Of a stretch of 24,275 nt of DNA, positions 16,621-24,275 are shown one piece after another; position 1 is the stretch's first letter; every line of letters begins with the position of its first letter. Source of the DNA: JABMRP01 sp964444795 (GTDB lineage Bacteria; Planctomycetota; Planctomycetia; Pirellulales; Thermoguttaceae); assembly GCA_964444795.1 (NCBI GenBank), contig CAYUIQ010000135.1, positions 1 through 24,275 of the forward strand, given 5' to 3'. The translations under genes and the position numbers were made by a program. The notes below the pieces were generated by a model. That model made no database searches. It was not told the origin of the DNA and saw only the letters and a program-made list of their open reading frames with translations.

Positions 16621-16694
16621 GGGGCCGTAGCTCAATCGGTTAGAGCAGCAAACTCATAATTTGTCGGTTGGAGGTTCGAGTCCTCCCGGCCCTA
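16621..16694 (+). tRNA. tRNA with anticodon CAT (elongator Met, or Ile2)
   Basis: A complete cloverleaf of 74 bases. Acceptor GGGGCCG (16621-16627) pairs with CGGCCCT (16687-16693), including a G-U at position 1-72; discriminator A at 16694. D stem GCTC/GAGC; anticodon stem GCAAA/TTTGT (with one G-U) and loop CTCATAA, giving CAT at 16655-16657. T stem GGAGG/CCTCC with loop TTCGAGT. The anticodon stem lacks the three G-C pairs of initiator tRNA, so it is an elongator Met tRNA or the lysidine-modified Ile2 tRNA, which cannot be told apart by eye. The 3' CCA is not encoded. Confidence 0.93.
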
Positions 16695-16750
16695 CTCTCG
16701 AAGTCGTTTTTTGGCAATGGTCCCTCCTCGGGATTCCGCCCTCGATTGCT

Positions 16751-17134
16751 CTACTTCTTCCCCCGGAATCCCAGCGCGCCGATGGCTAGTGCCAACCAGC
16801 CAATCATGAACGAAATACCTCCAACCGGCACTGGGTAAACGAAGAACTTTCGCCCGGTCGTCAGCCATGCGAACAGGAAACCGGAAAACAGAATGATGCC
16901 AACCAGCATGGCCCAACCGGCCACAACGAACAAGCGACTCCGCTGAAAACGACTCAGCAGCCCGACCAGGACGAGGCCGATGGCATGGACCATCTGGTAG
17001 TGAACGGCCGTGCGGAACGTCTCCAGTTGATCCGGCGTCATCTGTGTTTTCAGTGCGTGGGCACCGATCGCACCGAGCCCCACGGCCAGAGCAGCCGAAA
17101 GACCGCCCAAAAACACGAAACCAGTGGCGTGCAT
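16751..17134 (-). CDS. DUF423 (YgdD-like) inner-membrane protein
   Basis: A 127-residue membrane protein of the DUF423/YgdD family, function unknown, widespread in bacteria. The sequence starts MHATGFVFLGGLSAALAVGL and continues GAIGAHALK, then LETFRTAVHYQMVHAIGLV, the recognisable family core, with four predicted helices (about 5-25, 45-65, 70-92, 98-120). Length matches the family (about 130). GGGAGGTGAA directly before ATG 17134 decides the start; longer in-frame extensions to 17563 lack a site and read like non-coding sequence. It is convergent with the tRNA gene. Confidence 0.88.
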   Translation of the reverse strand: MHATGFVFLGGLSAALAVGLGAIGAHALKTQMTPDQLETFRTAVHYQMVHAIGLVLVGLLSRFQRSRLFVVAGWAMLVGIILFSGFLFAWLTTGRKFFVYPVPVGGISFMIGWLALAIGALGFRGKK

Positions 17135-17418
17135 TTCACCTCCCGTGGATGGTTTCCTTGGAAATGCTGAGGTCCTGTTTTGACCCAGCCTTGGTATTAT
17201 GGGATGATCACGGGTCGAGGACAACGGTTCGACGTGACGTTTTCCCGAGAAACACGCCCACGGTCCTTCATCGGCGGGAGAACTTCCGCTCGCTCGAAGT
17301 TGACTCGGGCACGGGGTACGCGTACCGTTGGATGGGCCCCGAGAAGGGTCCGGGCGATATTTCTTGGCACTCGCGAGTTGATCGTCAAGTTCCACCCTGA
17401 GCAAAGGTGAATTCCACC
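17135..17418. promoter_or_regulatory. Divergent region between the DUF423 gene and the GH116 gene
   Basis: About 285 bp that must carry the promoters of both divergent genes. AAAGGTG at 17402-17408, ten bases before ATG 17419, is the ribosome site of the glycosidase and argues against the in-frame GTG at 17407 that overlaps it. No operator-like palindrome was recognised. Confidence 0.4.
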
Positions 17419-20400
17419 ATGAGCAGAAACGATCCCAAATCGAGCCGTTCCGACAGCAACGACACCCACGCGGACGGGAACTGCCGGGGGGCCGACTGCT
17501 GCTCGCCCATGACCCGGCGAAAGTTCGTCGCCATCGGCAGCGCGGCGGTCGCGGCGGCCGCATCGTCGACCCCGTTGCCCGCGATGGCCGGTCCGTTCGA
17601 GACCAACGAGTACCTCGACGCGATCCCGATCGATAAGAAGCTCGATCCCGCCTGGGTCCGGTCGCTGGCGGCTCGTGGCGAGAAACAGACCTACACCGAT
17701 GCCGGCGCGCTGGGGCGCATTGGTATGCCGGTTGGCGGTCTTTTTGCCGGTACGGTCTACCTCGCGGGCGATGGCCGGCTGTGGCTGTGGGACGTTTTCA
17801 ATCGCGATCAAAATGGTATTCTGCCTCGCGACGCCGTCTTGCCCGAGGGTACCGGAGTGGGCGGCAACAACAACATGCGGGGGATGAACTACCTGTCTCC
17901 CGCGCCGGTGACCCAGCCGTTTAAGATCGGCTTCGCGCTGAAGGCGGGCAGCGCCGAGTTTTCCCTCGACGCGACGGGCTTCAAGCAGGTGAGCTTCGAC
18001 GGCCGTTACCCGATCGGCCGTGTTACGTATCGCGACGCCGGTTGCCCCGTCGAGGTGCAACTGGAGGCCTTCTCGCCGTTTATTCCGCTGGAGGTGGACG
18101 ATTCGTCGCTGCCGGCGGTGGTAATGAGCTTCCGTGTGAAGAACACCGGCAGCGCGGCGGTCGACGTCGATATCCTGGGCCAATTGCAGAACGCCATCTG
18201 CCTGGACACGAAGGCGCAACAGACGGGCCAACTCCGCAATCGCATCACCCCCAGCGAAGGCTTCACGGCCTTGGCCTGTTCCGCCGAACCGCCCGCCAAG
18301 CCGGGCACCGAAGAGCTACGCCCGGACATCGACTTCGATAATTTCGAGCGAGCCAAGTACGAGACCTGGACCACCGAAGGGACCGCGTTTGGCGACGGGC
18401 CGGTCGAAAAGACGAACATTCCCGACTATCAGGGCGACGTCGGCGGCCAGGGGAAACGGGTCGTCAATAGCCATGCTTCGGCGCCCGGCGGCGACGTGGG
18501 CGAAAAGGACGCTCAACTCGGTACGCTCACCAGCAGTCCGTTCAAGATCGAGCGGCATTTCATCCGCTTCTTCGTCGGTGGCGGATCCCACAAGGACAAG
18601 ACTTGCGTCAACTTGCTAGTCGACGGCAAGGTCGTTGCCACGGTCACCGGCCGCGACCACAACCATATGTTTCGCACGGCATTCAACGTGCGCCAATTCG
18701 CGGGCAAGGAAGCGCGAATCCAGGTCGTCGACCAGTTCGGCATCGGTTGGGGGAATATCGGTATCGACGATATCATCTTCACCGATCACCCGCTCGGGGA
18801 CACGGGCATCGTGGAGCAACGCGATTTCGGCACCATGGCCTTGACGCTCTTGGGCTCCGCCGGCGAGAACACATCGGCCAAGGCCGACGTCGAGACGGAC
18901 GACGCATCGGACGTTGCCACGGCCGATCTTTCCGCAACGCTGGTCGGTCAACTCGGTCGCCGCTTACACTTGGAGCCGGGCCAAGAGCAGACCGTCGACT
19001 TCGCCGTTGCCTGGCATTTTCCCAACTTCCGCGGCCTGGGCGTCGATCGCGCGCCGGTCGGTCACAGCTACGCGGCTCGTTTCGGCTCGGCGCTGGCCGT
19101 GGTCCGTTACCTGGCGGCCGACTTCGATCGGCTCGCCGGCGACACCCGCCGGTGGGTCGAAACCTGGTACGACTCGACGCTCCCCTTTTGGCTGCTCGAC
19201 CGCACGATGGCCAACACGTCGACCCTGGCGACGACCACCTGCTACCGCTTCGCCGACGGCCGCTTCTGGGCGTGGGAGGGTGTCGGCTGCTGCTACGGCA
19301 CATGCACCCACGTGTGGCATTACGCTCAGGCCCCGGGCCGGCTCTTTCCCGAGATCGAGCGGATCGAGCGCGAGCGGGTCAATTTCGGCATCGGCCAACA
19401 CGCCGACGGCGGCATCGGCATGCGTACCAAACTCGGCCCCTCGAACCATCACGCCGACGACGGTCACTGCGGCCGTGTGTTGGGCGTGCTGCGCGAGCAT
19501 CAGATGTCGGCCGACGATACGTTCCTGCGCCGCCTCTGGCCGAACGTGAAACGGGCGGTCGAATTTATGATCCGCCGTGACGGCAACGCCGACGGTATGA
19601 TCGAAGGCGCCCAGCCCAACACGCTCGACGCCAACTGGTACGGCAAGATCAGCTTCATCAGTTCGCTCTACCTGGCCATGCTCAAAGCGGGCGAAGCGAT
19701 GGCCACCGAGATGGGCGATGAGGAATTTGCCACGCAATGCCGTGAGATCGCCAAACGGGGCGAGGAGTCGGTCCTCGAAACGTACAACGGTGAGTATTTC
19801 ATCCAGATCGAAGACCCCCAGCACAAGGACAAGATCGGCGTCGGCCCCGGTTGCTACATCGACCAGATATTCGGCCAAACGTGGGCCCATTGGGTCGGGC
19901 TCGAGCGGCTGTTCGATCGCGAGAAGCAACTCTCGGCACTTCGCTCGCTGTGGAAATACAGCTTCGTGCCCGACGTGGGCCCCTTCCGCAAGAAATTCAT
20001 CCCGGGCCGCTGGTACGCCGCCGCGGGCGACGCGGGGTTGATCATGTGCTCCTGGCCCAAGGGCGGGAAGAACCCGGCCTTCGCCAAACACTGGCAGTAC
20101 GGCTATTTCAACGAGTGCATGACCGGCTTCGAGTATCAGGCCGCCGCGCACATGATCTGGGAAGGTCTCGATCAGCCCGACCTGCTGCAAAACGGCCTGG
20201 CGGTCACCCGGGCCATCGACGACCGTTACAATGCAGCCCTGCGAAACCCCTACAACGAAATCGAGTGCAGCGACCACTACTCCCGCGCGATGGCCAGCTA
20301 CGGCGTCTTCCAGGCCGTCTGCGGCTTCAATTGCCACGGCCCGCGGGGACATATCGAGTTTGCTCCGCGCCTGGGCCGCGACGACTTCCGCGCGGCGTTC

Positions 20401-20664
20401 ACCTCGGCCGAGGGTTGGGGCACCCTCACGCAGAGCCGCGCCGATGGCTCGCAAACCAACACCGTCCAACTCAAGCACGGCCGGCTGCGATTGAATTCGC
20501 TGGCCGTTGACTGCGGCGGCAAGACCCCAGATTCGGTGACGGTTGCCGTGGGCGACGAGAAGTTCGAGGCGGCGGTGAAGGGCACGGATGGTCTCACTCG
20601 CATCGAGCTGGCCGAGGAAGTCACACTCGCCGCGGGTCAAACGCTCAGCGTGAAGTTGTCGTAG
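17419..20664 (+). CDS. Tat-exported GH116-type glycoside hydrolase (GBA2-like) with an inserted beta-sandwich module
   Basis: A 1081-residue secreted glycosidase. The N terminus carries a twin-arginine signal (MTRRKFVAIGSAAVAAAASS, starting about residue 31) after a polar, Cys-containing leader. The N-terminal beta domain (GRIGMPVGGLFAGTVYLAGDG, then LWLWDVFN) and the C-terminal (alpha/alpha)6 domain follow the GH116/glucosylceramidase-2 plan. E620 in FWAWEGVGCCYGTC aligns with the nucleophile motif (LEGV...) of the family, and D737 in NTLDANWYG aligns with the acid/base Asp. Between about 303 and 455 lies an extra module beginning DFDNFERAKYETW, with GGGSHKDKTCVNLLVDGKVV and GWGNIGIDDIIFTD, which looks like the carbohydrate-binding beta-sandwich often attached to GH32 enzymes. 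Specificity (glucoside, xyloside or other) is not readable. It stands alone on its strand. Confidence 0.85.
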   Translation: MSRNDPKSSRSDSNDTHADGNCRGADCCSPMTRRKFVAIGSAAVAAAASSTPLPAMAGPFETNEYLDAIPIDKKLDPAWVRSLAARGEKQTYTDAGALGRIGMPVGGLFAGTVYLAGDGRLWLWDVFNRDQNGILPRDAVLPEGTGVGGNNNMRGMNYLSPAPVTQPFKIGFALKAGSAEFSLDATGFKQVSFDGRYPIGRVTYRDAGCPVEVQLEAFSPFIPLEVDDSSLPAVVMSFRVKNTGSAAVDVDILGQLQNAICLDTKAQQTGQLRNRITPSEGFTALACSAEPPAKPGTEELRPDIDFDNFERAKYETWTTEGTAFGDGPVEKTNIPDYQGDVGGQGKRVVNSHASAPGGDVGEKDAQLGTLTSSPFKIERHFIRFFVGGGSHKDKTCVNLLVDGKVVATVTGRDHNHMFRTAFNVRQFAGKEARIQVVDQFGIGWGNIGIDDIIFTDHPLGDTGIVEQRDFGTMALTLLGSAGENTSAKADVETDDASDVATADLSATLVGQLGRRLHLEPGQEQTVDFAVAWHFPNFRGLGVDRAPVGHSYAARFGSALAVVRYLAADFDRLAGDTRRWVETWYDSTLPFWLLDRTMANTSTLATTTCYRFADGRFWAWEGVGCCYGTCTHVWHYAQAPGRLFPEIERIERERVNFGIGQHADGGIGMRTKLGPSNHHADDGHCGRVLGVLREHQMSADDTFLRRLWPNVKRAVEFMIRRDGNADGMIEGAQPNTLDANWYGKISFISSLYLAMLKAGEAMATEMGDEEFATQCREIAKRGEESVLETYNGEYFIQIEDPQHKDKIGVGPGCYIDQIFGQTWAHWVGLERLFDREKQLSALRSLWKYSFVPDVGPFRKKFIPGRWYAAAGDAGLIMCSWPKGGKNPAFAKHWQYGYFNECMTGFEYQAAAHMIWEGLDQPDLLQNGLAVTRAIDDRYNAALRNPYNEIECSDHYSRAMASYGVFQAVCGFNCHGPRGHIEFAPRLGRDDFRAAFTSAEGWGTLTQSRADGSQTNTVQLKHGRLRLNSLAVDCGGKTPDSVTVAVGDEKFEAAVKGTDGLTRIELAEEVTLAAGQTLSVKLS

Positions 20665-20680
20665 ACTTGCGGCAGTTTTG

Positions 20681-20714
20681 CAGGATGGGACCAGCGCAGC
20701 GTCGGCCCACCATA
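20681..20714. repeat. REP-like palindromic sequence after the GH116 gene
   Basis: An imperfect palindrome, TGGGACCAGCG with CGTCGGCCCACCA, lies 17-50 bp past the GH116 stop codon. To my memory, close variants of this GGTGGGCC...GGTCCCACC pattern are dispersed in intergenic DNA of planctomycetes and other high-GC bacteria. It could serve as the transcript end of the glycosidase gene. The recurrence cannot be tested within this window. Confidence 0.4.
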
Positions 20715-20726
20715 TTCAGGGGAGAA

Positions 20727-20783
20727 AAGATGTCAAGAACCGTTCTGGCGTGTCTCTGCCCAGGAAATGGTTCCTGACACCTT
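20727..20783. repeat. Inverted repeat of the GTGTCAGGAACC type
   Basis: AAGATGTCAAGAACC (20727-20741) and GGTTCCTGACACCTT (20769-20783) are inverted copies with two mismatches over 15 bases, separated by 27 bases. To my memory, the AAGGTGTCAGGAACC sequence resembles dispersed palindromes linked to REP-associated (Y1) transposases. Here no transposase is adjacent, so this would be a solitary, slightly decayed copy. Confidence 0.5.
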
Positions 20784-20809
20784 CCGTCGCTCTTCTGTCG
20801 TTTGCATGG

Positions 20810-21238
20810 TTACATGCTGTTGTCCGCAAGATCGTTTTCCGATGACGGATAGACGGTTACCGTAAGCGTTGCGCCAAGAATGGAGATTCTATGCAACAGG
20901 TCGCTTGGTATGGTGAAAGCCCCTTCCGGGCGATGTGTACTTGACTGCCAGCCGATGTTGAAATCAAATGTGCCGGACTTTGCCAACAAACGCTTCAAGC
21001 CGTCGTCCAGACTCTCCAATACGTCCAAGAGTTCGCCCAGATCCCGCGTTGGCATGTGTTCCTCGCTACCAATGACACCGGAGCCATCTGCTTCAACACA
21101 GATATGCCAAAGCCCGTCATCCTCTCGTGCGCCATGCAGCAACTCACATCTCTCGTCAAGGAGAGCCGCCAACTGGACTAAGTCATTTGGTGATACAATA
21201 TCAACGTCGGTATTCAAATAAGCTGATATCATTGGCAT
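20810..21238 (-). CDS. DUF4279-like small cytoplasmic protein
   Basis: A 142-residue soluble protein on the minus strand, starting ATG 21238 or the ATG two codons on (MISAYLNTD); neither has a clear Shine-Dalgarno. The outline fits DUF4279: an initial SAYL strand, a W-containing strand (GLWHICVEADG), an amphipathic helix (DLGELLDVLESLDDGLKRLL), then FDFNIGWQS, and a closing IPSDLLHRISILGATLTVTVYP in which a helix precedes the last strand. The function of this family is unknown to me; members often sit as isolated cargo genes. GC is clearly below that of the flanking GH116 and propeller genes, and it lies next to two palindromic repeats, suggesting acquisition. The family call is by pattern only. 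Confidence 0.6.
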   Translation of the reverse strand: MPMISAYLNTDVDIVSPNDLVQLAALLDERCELLHGAREDDGLWHICVEADGSGVIGSEEHMPTRDLGELLDVLESLDDGLKRLLAKSGTFDFNIGWQSSTHRPEGAFTIPSDLLHRISILGATLTVTVYPSSENDLADNSM

Positions 21239-21289
21239 CCAACTTGTTTACAGGCGATATCCGTCTGTGACACCGGAGACCCTCGCGAT

Positions 21290-24109
21290 TCATTGCCCCG
21301 CCGCGACCTCCTTCGCCGCCACGACGCCGTAGTCTCCCACATGCGGCGCGTTGCAGTCGATCCATGCGCAGAGCAGCCGCCACTCGTCCTGGCCGAGTTT
21401 CACCTGGTAGTGATCGCCGGCCAATACGGTCATCAGCGGGCTGACGCGCGAGCCGAAGGTTCCCGGGTTCATGTGGTATTGATGGATGGGTGCGTGGCGG
21501 ACGTACTTGCGAAGATTGAAGTACGACTCCGCCATGGCGACGTTCATAAAGGGCCGCTTCTTCGTGGCGGTTAGGTCGAACGAGTTCTCGGGGCCTTCGC
21601 TGCCGTCGTGACAATCGGTGCAATGCTTGTCAAGCACGGGCTGAACCAGTGCGGCGTAGTCCATCGACACCGCGCCCCATGGCGGCGGCTCGATCGGCGA
21701 AACAGGTCGCCGCGCGGCCGCCAGCGGGCGCGTCGCCGGGGCAATGCGCATCGGTTCGTGGCAGCCGACGCATCCCGTCTGTTCGCCCGCTTGGATGTTC
21801 GTCACGCTGCGCATCGTGTGCAGGGCTTGATACTTTTCGTCGAGCACGCTGAAAAACACGCTCTTGTCGGCGGGTACCGAAAAATACGCCGAGCCGTCGC
21901 TTTCGACCGGCACCGTGCCCAAAACCCGCTTCGTCTCGAACCCCGAATCGGGACCCACTTGGATCGCATACGGCGCCGTATGGATGTGGCGCTCGTCGGT
22001 CTCCACAATCCGAAGGTACTTCGCCTTGCCGCTGGCCGAAGGATCCAAACCGACGTGGACGTCCTGGATGACGAACTCCCCGAACTCGCTGGGCTCGACT
22101 GCGGGATCTTGCCCGATGGCCGCCACCGTCGCCGGCCGATGCCGCTGCCGAATCGGGATCGGAAACAGGACCGATAGCTCTTCGTCGCGGTGAATCAATT
22201 CCTTGCCGCCGTACGTGTCCAGCAGATAGATCGCGAAACCCCGAGTGTCGGTCTCTTGTTGGGAAAACGAGTAGGAAACCAGGAAGTACTTCTCGCTCAA
22301 CGGAAACGGGCAATCGTACCAGCCGGCGTGCGGTTGCGAGTCGGACGTTTCGACGTAGCGGACCGGCGTGATCCGCTGCAAGCCCTCCGCCGCGTTGCGA
22401 CCGGTGCGCATGTCGACGATACAAAGCGGGCCCGCGCCCGTGTTGTGGTGGGCCGAGCCGATGCAGACCAGTTTGCCGCTATCCGGGATCTGCCGGGCCG
22501 ATGCGTAGTTCAGCGGATACGCATATTGCCGGCTGAGATCACTGCCGTAGATCATCCGCGGATTGGTGCCGTCGGGCCGGACCGACCAAAGCATCTGGAT
22601 CGGCGACCAAAACTTCATCACGTATTCCCATCGGGTGAACCCGATCGTGCCGTCGCGAAGCAGGAACGGATCCCATTCGCCGTCCTTGCTCACCGTAATC
22701 TGGCGCACATCACTCCCGTCGGCGTTCATCACAAACACACAGTAGGCCAACGCCCAATCGCCACACTGCACAAGTCCGCCCGGCCGATGCGACATGAAGG
22801 CGATGCGGCCGTCGGGCAGGTAGAGCGGATCGGAGTTTTCCCACGGGCCGGAAGTGAGCTTTCGCGGCGGCGTCGAACCGTCAATCTCCATCTCCCAACA
22901 CTGAAACTCGTGGCACGGGCCCACCTGATGCTCGGAGAACAGGGGCGCCGTGTGCTGGGATATGTTCCCATAGTGCATCCGGCTTGCCGCGCCGTCCTCG
23001 CGCTTTGGAGCAAAGCCGAACACGATCCGGCGGCCGTCGAACGAGAGATCCGGCCGGCTGAACGTGCCCTCGGGAAACTTGCCTTCGGTCAGACATCGAA
23101 CCCGGGTGTGGCCGTCGGGGTCATTGCCATCGAGAACGCAAACGCCTCCACCGGGCAGCGTGAACGTGCCCAATCGACGAGCACATTGATGCATGGCATG
23201 CGGGTGGTGGCGGCGCACGAACAGCAGCCCGCGGCTGTCCAACAGCGGGTTGCGAAACGCCAATCGGCGCACGGCCCAACGCGCGTCGAGATACACGCGC
23301 AGCCACGTCTCCGGGTCGGTGCTCCCGGCGGTCAGCAACCGATCGCGACCGGCCGCCACTCGGGCCAACTCGCCGGCGCCGGTCTCGATGTCCGGGGTTT
23401 CCATCCGCTTCAAGTCGGCCAGGATCTTCGCGCCCCGCGCCAGCAGTTCGTCGATGCAGGGCAAAACGTCTTGGCGGATCGTCGCTTGGGGATCGCCCCA
23501 CTCCTCGAATCGCGGCTTGCCACGCAGGCGATCTTGCCGGGCCCAGTCTTTTTCGATCTCGCCGGTGGGCGTCCAGAGCCGTGTCGGGTCGGGGATTGCC
23601 TTGGGATCGGTCGACCAGATACGCACGTAACAGATCACCGCGTTGGCACCGTCGGCGTTGACAAACTTCAACTCCAGTTGCGAGCCGTCTCCCAGCGCCT
23701 CGGCCGGGATGTCGAAGAGGTACCGCGCGGGCTTCGTGGCGGGAAGTTGCAGGTCGTCGTGGACGATCCGCCCGTTGGCCTCCAAACGCTGAATACGCAC
23801 GGCCTCGGCCTGGGTGGCGTAGACGACGTCGACCTTGTACGACGCTTTCGGGTTCAGCTTTTTGTATCGCAGAAGGCAGAATTCGTCGTCGAAGATGATC
23901 GTTCGGTACTCGGTCGACGAATCGACCTGACTGGTCGGGAAAAGATACTCTTTGCCTCGAACCACGTGCGGCATCGCCTCGACGTTGCCACAGTCGTCTT
24001 CGGCGACCAAGGTATATCCCTGGGGCGCCCGGTCGAATGTTTCCGCCCTTGCCGGCATCGTGCATGTTACGGTCATCCCGGCGACGAAAAGACACATCGC
24101 GGCTTTCAT
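21290..24109 (-). CDS. Secreted HzsA-related protein: TolB-like propeller with C-terminal dihaem cytochrome c region
   Basis: A 939-residue exported protein. ATG 24109 follows GAGGAAAT and starts a signal peptide (MKAAMCLFVAGMTVTCTMPARA). An N-terminal beta-rich region (about 25-180) is followed by a beta-propeller with TolB/WD-type blades (for example PDLSFDGRRIVFGFAP, DGRIAFMSHRPGG, DGEWDPFLLRDGTIGFTRWEY, VRPDGTNPRMIYG). Near the C terminus are two haem c sites, CVGCH (780-784) and CTDCH (830-834), the latter in the VLDKHCTDCHDG context of planctomycete cytochromes. The propeller-plus-cytochrome order resembles the hydrazine synthase alpha subunit and its many relatives in non-anammox planctomycetes. 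It is probably periplasmic and redox-active or substrate-sensing; the reaction is unknown. No HzsB/C partner is seen. It stands alone on the minus strand. Confidence 0.8.
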   Translation of the reverse strand: MKAAMCLFVAGMTVTCTMPARAETFDRAPQGYTLVAEDDCGNVEAMPHVVRGKEYLFPTSQVDSSTEYRTIIFDDEFCLLRYKKLNPKASYKVDVVYATQAEAVRIQRLEANGRIVHDDLQLPATKPARYLFDIPAEALGDGSQLELKFVNADGANAVICYVRIWSTDPKAIPDPTRLWTPTGEIEKDWARQDRLRGKPRFEEWGDPQATIRQDVLPCIDELLARGAKILADLKRMETPDIETGAGELARVAAGRDRLLTAGSTDPETWLRVYLDARWAVRRLAFRNPLLDSRGLLFVRRHHPHAMHQCARRLGTFTLPGGGVCVLDGNDPDGHTRVRCLTEGKFPEGTFSRPDLSFDGRRIVFGFAPKREDGAASRMHYGNISQHTAPLFSEHQVGPCHEFQCWEMEIDGSTPPRKLTSGPWENSDPLYLPDGRIAFMSHRPGGLVQCGDWALAYCVFVMNADGSDVRQITVSKDGEWDPFLLRDGTIGFTRWEYVMKFWSPIQMLWSVRPDGTNPRMIYGSDLSRQYAYPLNYASARQIPDSGKLVCIGSAHHNTGAGPLCIVDMRTGRNAAEGLQRITPVRYVETSDSQPHAGWYDCPFPLSEKYFLVSYSFSQQETDTRGFAIYLLDTYGGKELIHRDEELSVLFPIPIRQRHRPATVAAIGQDPAVEPSEFGEFVIQDVHVGLDPSASGKAKYLRIVETDERHIHTAPYAIQVGPDSGFETKRVLGTVPVESDGSAYFSVPADKSVFFSVLDEKYQALHTMRSVTNIQAGEQTGCVGCHEPMRIAPATRPLAAARRPVSPIEPPPWGAVSMDYAALVQPVLDKHCTDCHDGSEGPENSFDLTATKKRPFMNVAMAESYFNLRKYVRHAPIHQYHMNPGTFGSRVSPLMTVLAGDHYQVKLGQDEWRLLCAWIDCNAPHVGDYGVVAAKEVAAGQ

Positions 24110-24232
24110 GGCGATTTCCTCGTGTCGTTTGAAACCATCACCCACGGCGTCCACCAGCGATCACCGCATGGTGGATCCTATCCGATACCCGTCTTCGCGT
24201 CCATGTTGGGCCCTTCCTTCGTTTAACGCCCA

Positions 24233-24275
24233 GCCGAAGGCGCCGGCTTTCTCACCCGAAGCCGGCGCCTTCGGC
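24233..24275. terminator. Perfect 17-bp hairpin at the right edge
   Basis: GCCGAAGGCGCCGGCTT (24233-24249) is the exact inverse of AAGCCGGCGCCTTCGGC (24259-24275), with a 9-base loop. The stem may extend past the window. It lies about 125 bp upstream of the propeller gene start, so it would end transcription of a minus-strand gene located to the right. No T-run follows on the minus strand, so a strict rho-independent terminator is not proven; it could also be a dispersed palindrome. Confidence 0.6.

Noticed and set aside
17135..17563. N-terminal extension of the DUF423 protein
   Set aside because: The strong GGGAGGTGAA site directly before ATG 17134 and the normal family length fix the shorter protein; upstream translation is proline/arginine-rich noise overlapping the GH116 gene start.
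18964..20640. Long minus-strand open frame antisense to the GH116 gene
   Set aside because: It is a shadow of the glycosidase, whose catalytic motifs are on the plus strand.
22190..24226. Long plus-strand open frame opposite the propeller/cytochrome gene
   Set aside because: The minus-strand protein has a signal peptide, propeller blades and two CxxCH motifs; the plus frame has no coherent features.

Overview
The window looks like a chromosomal segment of a planctomycete, probably of the Pirellula/Rhodopirellula type. Reasons: high-GC housekeeping genes carrying Gram-negative envelope functions (glmS, kdsB); a secreted sulfatase with a VHL-beta-like tail; a Tat-exported GH116-type glycosidase; a secreted beta-propeller/cytochrome c protein of the HzsA-related type; and the start of a small gene family (MATKNQPTKE...LGRIKA) that I associate with planctomycetes. 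This placement comes from gene content read by eye, not from a search.

Layout. (1) 1-4299: glmS (minus, running off the left edge) is divergent from kdsB-pyrG (plus). These make glucosamine-6-phosphate, CMP-KDO and CTP, a coherent lipopolysaccharide/peptidoglycan precursor block. (2) 4300-9842: an island of visibly lower GC and different codon use. Its left flank holds a truncated planctomycete-type gene and a perfect 35-bp tandem duplication. Its core is a tightly coupled five-gene plus-strand operon: a six-helix membrane protein, a tandem ABC ATPase, a second membrane protein, a soluble protein with a DWDD motif, and a third membrane protein. The first three read as S, A-A' and T subunits of an energy-coupling-factor (ECF) type importer; the last two I do not recognise. 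This is the best candidate for an undescribed system. (3) 9738-12188: proA followed 15 bp later by fliM, behind a good sigma70-type promoter. (4) 12248-14202: on the minus strand, a fatty acyl desaturase and a small secreted protein ending in 45-bp repeats.

(5) 14628-16370: secreted sulfatase with the formylglycine motif CNPSR. (6) 16621-16694: tRNA with anticodon CAT, then a minus-strand DUF423 (YgdD-like) membrane protein. (7) 17419-20664: a 1081-residue Tat-exported GH116-type glycosidase interrupted by a beta-sandwich module. (8) 20665-21238: two repeat-like palindromes and a small lower-GC DUF4279-like gene. (9) 21290-24109: secreted propeller protein with two CxxCH haem sites. A 17-bp perfect hairpin ends the window.

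The accessory right half fits an organism degrading sulfated and glycosylated polymers. The left half is core metabolism into which the ECF-like cassette appears to have been inserted directly behind pyrG. All assignments come from reading motifs and gene architecture; no alignments were run.
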